Below are positions 1-3,932 of a stretch of 21,873 nucleotides of DNA, in pieces (position 1 is the stretch's first letter; each line of letters starts with the position of its first letter). Source of the DNA: a virus; the IMG/VR virus record IMGVR_UViG_3300021197_000972, positions 1 to 21,873 of that record; one strand, 5' to 3'. A program made the translations under genes and the position numbers. Under the pieces are notes generated by a model. It ran no database searches. It saw only the letters and a list, made by a program, of their open reading frames with translations, and was not told where the DNA came from.

Positions 1-29
1 GGGGTCGGGTTTCACCGGGGGAGTAATAC

Positions 30-41
30 GAACAATTGTTC
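30..41. promoter_or_regulatory. Palindrome GAACAATTGTTC, copy 1
   Basis: Perfect 12-bp palindrome GAACAATTGTTC, about 146 bases upstream of the -35 box at 187. It is the founding copy of a motif repeated in the left-arm gaps (98-110, 786-800, 2429-2440). A symmetrical site of this size is typical of a dimeric DNA-binding protein. No cognate regulator is identified in the window. Confidence 0.55.
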
Positions 42-97
42 GCGCCCGGAACAGCACGGGCTGGAGTCTCCCCGGTGACTCGTGCCCGGTAGCATAA

Positions 98-110
98 CCC
101 GAACAATTGT
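98..110. promoter_or_regulatory. Palindrome copy 2 (CCCGAACAATTGT)
   Basis: CCCGAACAATTGT keeps the CCC flank and ten of the twelve palindrome bases; the right half breaks down (TATG instead of TTC). It lies 77 bases upstream of the -35 box at 187, so it could be a second operator half-site for the first transcription unit. Confidence 0.5.
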
Positions 111-186
111 ATGAATCCCGCTCCCGGCAGCAGATCCCCGGCAGTTTTACCCAGCACGGCCTGGTAATTTTTTTTATCTTTTTGTG

Positions 187-215
187 TTGACATACTATAC
201 AGCATGGGATATATT
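187..215 (+). promoter_or_regulatory. Sigma-70-type promoter for the first gene
   Basis: A consensus -35 box TTGACA (187-192), a 17-base spacer and a -10 box TATATT (210-215). A T-rich stretch (168-180) sits just upstream, as an UP element would. Transcription would start near 222 and read the 100-aa gene at 244. This is the best-matching promoter in the window. Confidence 0.8.
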
Positions 216-243
216 GGGATTAGTCTAGTTGAGGAGAAAGACA

Positions 244-546
244 ATGGAGACAATTACACTGGAGCTACCTGACTTTTGGGCAACCGCACTGTTTTATGAT
301 GACACTAGCGGTTTTGAATATGAGGACGAGAAGCCGTTCCAAGACTTTTGCCACTGGGCCGTAACAAATTACGGCACTTCTGAGCCTGTTGATATGGACG
401 AAGAAGGCCAATTCATGAAATACCATGACGCTGAACGGTTCGGCGTTCTCGCTTGCAACGTTCACCGCTATACTTTTATTGTGAATAACGGCAACCCAAA
501 GACTAGCGCAATGAAAACACTAGCGCACACAATGGAGGGTTCGTAA
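244..546 (+). CDS. Small protein of unknown function, 100 aa
   Basis: The ATG at 244 is preferred over the in-frame TTG at 229, because an AGGAG ribosome site (232-236) sits 7 bases before it and would lie inside the longer version. The protein is acidic and begins METITLELPDFWATALFYDD. The N-terminal W-A-x-x-L ... D-x-S-G pattern loosely recalls small phage and plasmid proteins of the DUF6926 kind, but I could not verify this. No membrane segment or catalytic motif is visible. It is the first gene after the strong promoter at 187, and its stop overlaps the ATG of a 16-codon frame at 546. Early expression from its own unit fits an accessory or host-takeover role, which is inference. Confidence 0.7.
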   Translation: METITLELPDFWATALFYDDTSGFEYEDEKPFQDFCHWAVTNYGTSEPVDMDEEGQFMKYHDAERFGVLACNVHRYTFIVNNGNPKTSAMKTLAHTMEGS

Positions 547-596
547 TGTTTGATGCACCTTTTGATGACTGCACCCACTGGATCGGGCTGATCTAA
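546..596 (+). CDS. Possible 16-aa leader or remnant peptide
   Basis: An ATG overlapping the stop of the 100-aa gene (TAATG) opens a 16-codon frame, MFDAPFDDCTHWIGLI, ending at 594-596. The overlap would allow translational coupling. There is no separate ribosome site and no recognisable domain. It could be a tiny gene, a decayed remnant or chance. The TCGGG repeat starts inside its end. Confidence 0.2.
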   Translation: MFDAPFDDCTHWIGLI

Positions 597-642
597 TCGG
601 GGTTCGGGATCGGGCTTCGGGCTTTCGGGATTCGGGATCGGG
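583..642 (+). repeat. Phased TCGGG repeat, G-quadruplex-capable
   Basis: Eight copies of TCGGG begin at 583, 597, 604, 610, 617, 625, 632 and 638. The last seven are spaced 6-8 bases apart. The G-triplets satisfy the canonical G3-N1-7 four-times pattern for a G-quadruplex, in the RNA-like strand. The array lies between the end of the first gene and its terminator hairpin at 640. The reverse complement of the CCCGAAC part of the dispersed palindrome (GTTCGGG) occurs once, at 602-608. Confidence 0.6.
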
Positions 643-668
643 GTATATCATATGATATGCCCCTTTTT
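640..668 (+). terminator. Intrinsic terminator after the first unit
   Basis: A 24-base near-perfect palindrome (640-663), GGGGTATATCAT then ATGATATGCCCC, has one G-T wobble and is followed by TTTTT (664-668). The arms pair almost without a loop, so the real RNA hairpin would open a few central bases. It closes the unit starting at 187. Confidence 0.6.
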
Positions 669-744
669 ATATGTATATACACACATATACGCACATACAT
701 GTGATCGCGCGCGTTCTCTTTGAATATAAAAAACCGATTTTTGA

Positions 745-770
745 CGCTGGATTTTTCCAGCGTTTTTTTT
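745..770 (+). terminator. Strong intrinsic terminator
   Basis: Stem CGCTGGA (745-751), loop TTTT and pairing arm TCCAGCG (756-762), followed directly by eight T residues (763-770). This is a textbook rho-independent terminator on the + strand. It backs up the one at 640 and insulates the amidoligase unit from upstream transcription. Confidence 0.85.
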
Positions 771-785
771 GTGCTGGATTAATAA

Positions 786-800
786 CCCGAACAATTGTTC
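786..800. promoter_or_regulatory. Palindrome copy 3 (CCCGAACAATTGTTC)
   Basis: A full CCCGAACAATTGTTC with the perfect 12-bp palindrome at 789-800. It lies between the terminator at 745 and the 112-aa gene at 906, just upstream of the likely promoter zone of the amidoligase unit. Its position supports an operator role. Confidence 0.55.
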
Positions 801-822
801 CAGATAATCCCACAAAACCCAT

Positions 823-850
823 TGTATTATGGGAAAAAATAAGGCATAAA
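823..850 (+). promoter_or_regulatory. Weak candidate promoter for the amidoligase unit
   Basis: A terminator upstream and an open reading unit downstream require a promoter in 801-895. The best candidate pairs TTGTAT (823-828) with CATAAA (845-850) at 16-base spacing; TAAACT (847-852) at 18 bases is an alternative. Both are poor matches, so the unit may need an activator or a phage-specific factor. The palindrome at 789-800 would overlap the region upstream of -35. Confidence 0.25.
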
Positions 851-905
851 CTAGGTATAGGGCGACAGCTTTGCCCTACAATCTAGTAAAAAGGTAACAA
901 AATCA

Positions 906-1244
906 ATGACTTACACATTTTCGATAGAACTACCAACAGATGAAATAGAAAGTCTATTTCATGAATTTGATGACGATCATGCGGCTATCCCTAGTGTTGC
1001 ATGCGCAAATAGTTCTTGGGCCGCTAAGAGTAACAACAAGCAGCATAACGAATTCGTTGACATGTTTGTGAGTGACAAAATTCCTGCAAATAGAATTCGC
1101 CAATATAATATTGGCAAAAAGATGCAAGGAAAGCGTACCTGCTATCAGATGGATATGGACCGCCGCGAACGCTATGCGCATCGCGCCAATCCGCGTTTTG
1201 TTTGCGATACGCAAGCATTCATTCAAAGCATCATTGACGCATAG
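906..1244 (+). CDS. Protein of unknown function, 112 aa, upstream of amidoligase
   Basis: It starts at ATG 906 behind a weak AAGG site (891-894) and stops at TAG 1242-1244, overlapping the ribosome site of the next gene. No family is recognised. The middle is polar with many Asn and His residues; the C-terminal part reads RRERYAHRANPRF followed by a likely amphipathic helix. The first residues MTYTFSIEL mirror the next gene's MAYTFGIEI, and the two start regions also match at most DNA positions, suggesting a duplicated start. The tight coupling to the amidoligase suggests a partner or substrate, which is inference. Base use (A/C-rich codons) matches the amidoligase and differs from everything after 2653. 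Confidence 0.65.
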   Translation: MTYTFSIELPTDEIESLFHEFDDDHAAIPSVACANSSWAAKSNNKQHNEFVDMFVSDKIPANRIRQYNIGKKMQGKRTCYQMDMDRRERYAHRANPRFVCDTQAFIQSIIDA

Positions 1245-1255
1245 GAGTAAAAACA

Positions 1256-2347
1256 ATGGCTTACACTTTTGGAATAGAAATCGAAACATGCGGCGCAAGC
1301 ATTGCAACCGTTCGCAACGCTTTGACAAATGCAGGAATTCGCGGTTGCCAAGTGAAACCAGACGGCACGCCAAGCGTTGACGCTGAAATCGTGTTGCCAC
1401 CATTGGCAATTAATCTGGACGAAAACCAATCAAGTCAAATAGCGTGCCGTTATTTGAATGACGTTTGCGCAGCGCTGCAATCAGCAGGTGCACGCATCAA
1501 TTCAGCATGCGGATTGCATGTTCATATCAGTAATGCGCCGCTTGCCGATACAACGCATTCCGCGCGGTTTACTGGTGATAGCATCGCCCATACTGAAAAC
1601 ACTGGACGGTTCTTGTCGCAGCATGGTGAACCAATGGATTTTATAGAGGTTCAAGACGTGCAAAGACGGATGACGCGGCAACAACGCGTTGTCAATTCTA
1701 TGTTCCCACGTTCGCGCACAAACAATCGCTATTGCTCACAATTGGATTTGTCGCGTATCGAAGCGGCAACCAATATCAGCCAATTGACGTTTGGCAAGTT
1801 TACTACAATCAACCTACAAACATGGTCACGCGGCACAATTGAATTCCGCCAAGCGTCCGGCACAATTGAAGCGGAAAAGATATTCAATTGGGTTTTGTTT
1901 CTCTTGAACCTAGTTGAACATACAACCCAAAACCGCGTTGAACATGGTAGCCGAACAATTGTAACGGATACGCCAGAAATGCCATTCAGACGCGGCGCGC
2001 GTGTTGGTGTTCAATACACAATGATGCGCACCGAAAGCGGCGCGACAACACAAGAGATCATGGACGCAACCGGATGTAGTGAACAACGCGTCCGCGCAGC
2101 GGTTTCTGAAATCAGAACGCGTGTTGGCGATGCCGCTGTTATCACTAGCACGCAGCAGGCAAATGGTGCGCGTTATGGTGACGGCACAAACCATACCGCA
2201 TACCGCGTGCCGCGTACGTTTGAAACCGTGGGAAGCGGCGCGGCATTGTTGCCAGAACACCGCATTGGCAATGCGTCGATATGGGCAGGCATATCGGACG
2301 AATTGTTTGAATGGTGGCATAATCGAATACAAACACTGGCGCTGTAA
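1256..2347 (+). CDS. Amidoligase-family enzyme with C-terminal HTH-like region
   Basis: A 363-aa protein with the features of the Amidoligase_2 family (glutamine synthetase-like carboxylate-amine ligase fold). It shows FGIEIET at residues 5-11, DAEIVLPPL around 42-50, CGLHVHIS at 85-92 (the family's HxH), and GTIEFRQ at 193-199 followed by a helical segment. Enzymes of this superfamily join a carboxylate to an amine using ATP; family members are proposed to modify peptides or cell-wall-like polymers. The substrate here is unknown. Residues 262-290 (GATTQEIMDATGCSEQRV and following) look like a helix-turn-helix of the kind that follows a variable linker in phage proteins, giving an enzyme plus DNA-binding arrangement. 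An AGGAG site at 1243-1247 supports the ATG at 1256. Six CAATTG hexamers lie between 1739 and 1961. A strong terminator follows. The enzyme family is well supported; the HTH is a pattern call. Confidence 0.8.
   Translation: MAYTFGIEIETCGASIATVRNALTNAGIRGCQVKPDGTPSVDAEIVLPPLAINLDENQSSQIACRYLNDVCAALQSAGARINSACGLHVHISNAPLADTTHSARFTGDSIAHTENTGRFLSQHGEPMDFIEVQDVQRRMTRQQRVVNSMFPRSRTNNRYCSQLDLSRIEAATNISQLTFGKFTTINLQTWSRGTIEFRQASGTIEAEKIFNWVLFLLNLVEHTTQNRVEHGSRTIVTDTPEMPFRRGARVGVQYTMMRTESGATTQEIMDATGCSEQRVRAAVSEIRTRVGDAAVITSTQQANGARYGDGTNHTAYRVPRTFETVGSGAALLPEHRIGNASIWAGISDELFEWWHNRIQTLAL
1951..1962. repeat. Palindrome-like copy inside the amidoligase gene
   Basis: CCGAACAATTGT, an 11-12 base match to the intergenic motif, sits inside the amidoligase coding region and encodes part of S-R-T-I-V. 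Codon preference (CAA-TTG, ACA-ATT) explains the other CAATTG hexamers nearby. This copy also carries the CCGAA flank, so it may be a true internal site. Confidence 0.35.
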
Positions 2348-2378
2348 AGCGCCAGAAATACCCCTGACACTTCGAAAG

Positions 2379-2410
2379 AACCCCGCCTAGTGCGGGGTTT
2401 TTTGTTTTTT
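2379..2410 (+). terminator. Intrinsic terminator after amidoligase
   Basis: Stem AACCCCGC (2379-2386) pairs with GCGGGGTT (2392-2399) around a 5-base loop CTAGT. The T run continues to 2403 and is followed by G and six more T. It ends the unit that starts upstream of 906. Confidence 0.85.
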
Positions 2411-2428
2411 GGCGGGTCCCTAGCCTAT

Positions 2429-2440
2429 CCCGAACAATTG
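2429..2440. promoter_or_regulatory. Palindrome copy 4 (CCCGAACAATTG)
   Basis: CCCGAACAATTG followed by CTC instead of TTC. It lies right after the amidoligase terminator and 160 bases upstream of the next promoter. A weaker echo, CGAACAAT, lies at 2522-2529. Confidence 0.5.
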
Positions 2441-2553
2441 CTCTAAATCGGGGTACACGGGGCCTATGTCCCCCCCCAAATGTCGGATCGTATCGGGCTG
2501 ACCCCTACACTCTGTTCCCCACGAACAATCACCAGCGAAAACCTTTTTACTGT

Positions 2554-2568
2554 CTATGGGTCCCATAG
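2554..2568. promoter_or_regulatory. 15-base palindrome, possible operator
   Basis: CTATGGG-T-CCCATAG is a perfect inverted repeat with a one-base centre, 33 bases upstream of the -35 box at 2601. It has no T run, so it is not a terminator on this strand. A repressor or activator site is a reasonable guess. Confidence 0.35.
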
Positions 2569-2575
2569 GGGTGTC

Positions 2576-2629
2576 AAAAAAATTTTTTAAAAAAATTCCG
2601 TTGACGGCTCCTTTAGGTTCCCATACCTT
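2576..2629 (+). promoter_or_regulatory. Promoter with A/T-tract UP-like element
   Basis: The tract A7-T6-A7 (2576-2595) is followed by a near-consensus -35 box TTGACG (2601-2606), 17 bases and a weak -10 box TACCTT (2624-2629). The tract sits where RNA polymerase alpha subunits bind UP elements. It would drive the HNH gene and possibly the long run of genes to its right. Confidence 0.55.
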
Positions 2630-2652
2630 ATGTAAAAAAGGGGTTATTTTAA

Positions 2653-3234
2653 ATGCCTGAGAATTGGTGGGAAGATTTGGGCTTGATGCGTAGATTGTAT
2701 AGTTATGACGCTGAGAGTGGTTTGATATATGCGTGTGATCGTTTGGAGTGTGATTTTGAGGATCGTGGTGAGGGTAGTTCATTTATGAGTGCTTCTGGTG
2801 CTGCTGCGAAGTATAACAAGGAGTTTAGTGGTCGTTTATCGTTTAACAGGCGAGTTAGGACGCGAAGATCGACTTGTGATTATTTGTGTGGTGGTGCGTC
2901 TTATAAGGGTGTTACCAAGAAGTTGTTTGCGCATCGTGTAGCGTTTTTTTTGTATCATGGATATTATCCAGTTTTTCCGAATTCTGTTGATCATATTAAC
3001 AGGGATGGTTGTGATAACAGGATTGTGAATTTGCGAGAGGTTACGCCTCGTGAGCAGTCTGCTAATACTGGATTGAGCAGGGCGAATACGTCTGGAGTTA
3101 AGGGTGTGAGTTTTTTGAAGGATCGTGGTAAGTGGCGTGCTTCTGCTAATATTGATGGTCGGAAGGTAAATTTGGGGACGTTTTTTGATATAAACGATGC
3201 GATTGCGGCGAGGAAGGCAGCTATAGATGCCTAG
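2653..3234 (+). CDS. HNH endonuclease with AP2-type DNA-binding domain
   Basis: A 193-aa free-standing endonuclease of the HNH_3 plus AP2 type, common in phages as a mobile (homing) gene. The HNH core begins near residue 95 with LFAHRVAFFLYHGYYP. It continues with VDHINRDGCDNRIVNLREVT from residue 112, where H114, N116 and the D-N-R of the second half are the metal-finger and catalytic pattern. Residues 147-192 (SGVKGVSFLKDRGKWRAS onward) form the AP2-like three-strand sheet and helix that grips DNA. An AAGGGG site (2638-2643) supports the ATG at 2653. The end overlaps the next start by 8 bases. It would cut an allele lacking the gene, or a competitor genome; this is family knowledge. Confidence 0.88.
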   Translation: MPENWWEDLGLMRRLYSYDAESGLIYACDRLECDFEDRGEGSSFMSASGAAAKYNKEFSGRLSFNRRVRTRRSTCDYLCGGASYKGVTKKLFAHRVAFFLYHGYYPVFPNSVDHINRDGCDNRIVNLREVTPREQSANTGLSRANTSGVKGVSFLKDRGKWRASANIDGRKVNLGTFFDINDAIAARKAAIDA

Positions 3235-3466
3235 ATACAGGTTAGATTACGGTGATAGTTTTGATTTTTATGCTCAGACTGCTGGTGAGGTTGTTCCTAT
3301 TTTGCAGGAGCATCACATTGTTGGTTTTGGTGAGGATGAGCGTAGTTTTTGTCGCAGGATAGCGTTAGAGATGTGTGAGTGGAACAGCGGTGATTATTAT
3401 TTTCATAGCCGTGATGCTTTAGCTGAGAGTATGTTTCGCAATGGATTATTAGAGGTGATTGATTAA
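3227..3466 (+). CDS. Small acidic protein of unknown function, 79 aa
   Basis: It overlaps the end of the HNH gene by 8 bases, with an AGGAAGG ribosome site (3211-3217) inside that gene, so the two are translated together. The protein starts MPRYRLDYGDSFDFYAQ, is acidic and rich in aromatic residues, and has no recognised domain, signal or membrane segment. It shares the G/T-rich codon use of its neighbours, so it appears native to this arm rather than carried in with the endonuclease. Confidence 0.6.
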   Translation: MPRYRLDYGDSFDFYAQTAGEVVPILQEHHIVGFGEDERSFCRRIALEMCEWNSGDYYFHSRDALAESMFRNGLLEVID

Positions 3467-3515
3467 ATTTTAAAAAATTGTTAGTGTTGTTGCGAGACAT
3501 TGGAGGTTTTGTGGA

Positions 3516-3914
3516 ATGATGCAGCAACAGATGCCGATGGGACCGCCTATGGGTGGTATGATGGGTCCTCCTATGGGTCAGGTTCCTCAGATGCCACAGG
3601 TTCCTCAGAATGTGCAACCGCAAGTTCAGCAGGGCCAGCAGGTTACAGGCTATGGTGGAAACACTAGGGGTCGTGCTGGTTTTAAGGCATATATGCGTCA
3701 GCGGAGGTCTGAGACTGAGGGTCGTATGATGTATCCGCAGCCTTCGATGCAACCCATGAGGGCATTACCTCCTCCACCTATACCTCAGTTTGCAATGCAG
3801 CAAGGACCTATGGTTGGCAGGCAGTTGCCGAGCGGCAGCATGGTTGGCAGCGCTCCAGTTCAGATGATGGGTGGTGGTGTTGTTCCGTTATTTAGGGGAT
3901 TGGGTTATTATTGA
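3516..3914 (+). CDS. Met/Gln/Pro/Gly-rich low-complexity protein with C-terminal GGxV motif
   Basis: A 132-aa protein behind a GGAGG site (3502-3506). Residues 1-45 are almost entirely M, Q, P, G and V (MMQQQMPMGPPMGGMMGPP and similar). A basic patch, TRGRAGFKAYMRQRRSETEG, lies at about 49-68. The C-terminal end carries MMGGGVVPLFRG. The composition predicts a disordered, flexible protein. The GGxV end links it to other proteins in the window that carry the same tag. Its position before two large cell-wall-active proteins suggests a virion or assembly role, which is inference. No family is recognised. Confidence 0.6.
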   Translation: MMQQQMPMGPPMGGMMGPPMGQVPQMPQVPQNVQPQVQQGQQVTGYGGNTRGRAGFKAYMRQRRSETEGRMMYPQPSMQPMRALPPPPIPQFAMQQGPMVGRQLPSGSMVGSAPVQMMGGGVVPLFRGLGYY

Positions 3915-3932
3915 TGAATAGGGGTATATGTT

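Larger units (their letters stand above)
1..186. repeat. GC-rich repeat region at the left edge
   Basis: This gene-free stretch is dense in short repeats and ends in a T-rich tract (168-180) next to the promoter at 187. It holds one perfect 12-bp palindrome GAACAATTGTTC (30-41) and a second partial copy (101-110). An imperfect inverted repeat pairs 12-23 (TCACCGGGGGAG) with 68-78 (CTCCCCGGTGA), with one bulged G. A direct repeat CAGCACGGGCTGG (52-64) recurs at 152-164 with one mismatch. CCCGG blocks occur throughout. The layout resembles a regulatory or origin-like region, but the role is inferred. Confidence 0.6.
547..905. other. Gene-poor gap with two terminators and a palindrome
   Basis: No convincing gene lies between the first and second proteins. 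The gap holds the TCGGG array, the terminator at 640, an alternating purine-pyrimidine stretch (about 668-716, TATATACACACATATAC), a second terminator at 745, the palindrome at 789 and a leader hairpin at 858-878 (TAGGGC pairing with GCCCTA). The 75 bases between the two terminators might be a short RNA, but no promoter is evident for it. Confidence 0.55.
2411..2652. other. Gene-free gap ahead of the HNH gene
   Basis: No gene is visible. The gap contains palindrome copy 4, a run of eight C (2470-2477), a second ATCGGGCTGA (2492-2501) also present at 582-591, a 15-base palindrome CTATGGGTCCCATAG (2554-2568), an A7-T6-A7 tract (2576-2595) and a promoter (2601-2629). It marks the border between the A/C-rich left arm and the G/T-rich arm to the right. 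Confidence 0.55.

Noticed and set aside
229-243. TTG start at 229 for the first gene
   Set aside because: The AGGAG ribosome site at 232-236 would lie inside the coding region; ATG 244 is well spaced from it.
671-886. 71-aa + strand frame (MYIHTYTHIHVIARVLFEYK)
   Set aside because: It contains a strong intrinsic terminator (745-770) and the palindrome at 789 and has no ribosome site; a chance frame in a regulatory gap.
954-1409. 151-aa minus-strand frame opposite the 112-aa and amidoligase genes
   Set aside because: It is the antisense shadow of two genes with good starts and family motifs; no ribosome site, and composition typical of antisense reading.
2420-2782. 120-aa minus-strand frame across the promoter gap
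   Set aside because: It overlaps the promoter, palindrome and HNH start; His/Asn/Pro-rich low-complexity product, with no other minus-strand gene nearby.
3297-3752. 151-aa minus-strand frame
   Set aside because: Antisense shadow over two + strand genes; His/Leu/Thr-rich composition arises from the reverse complement of G/T-rich DNA.
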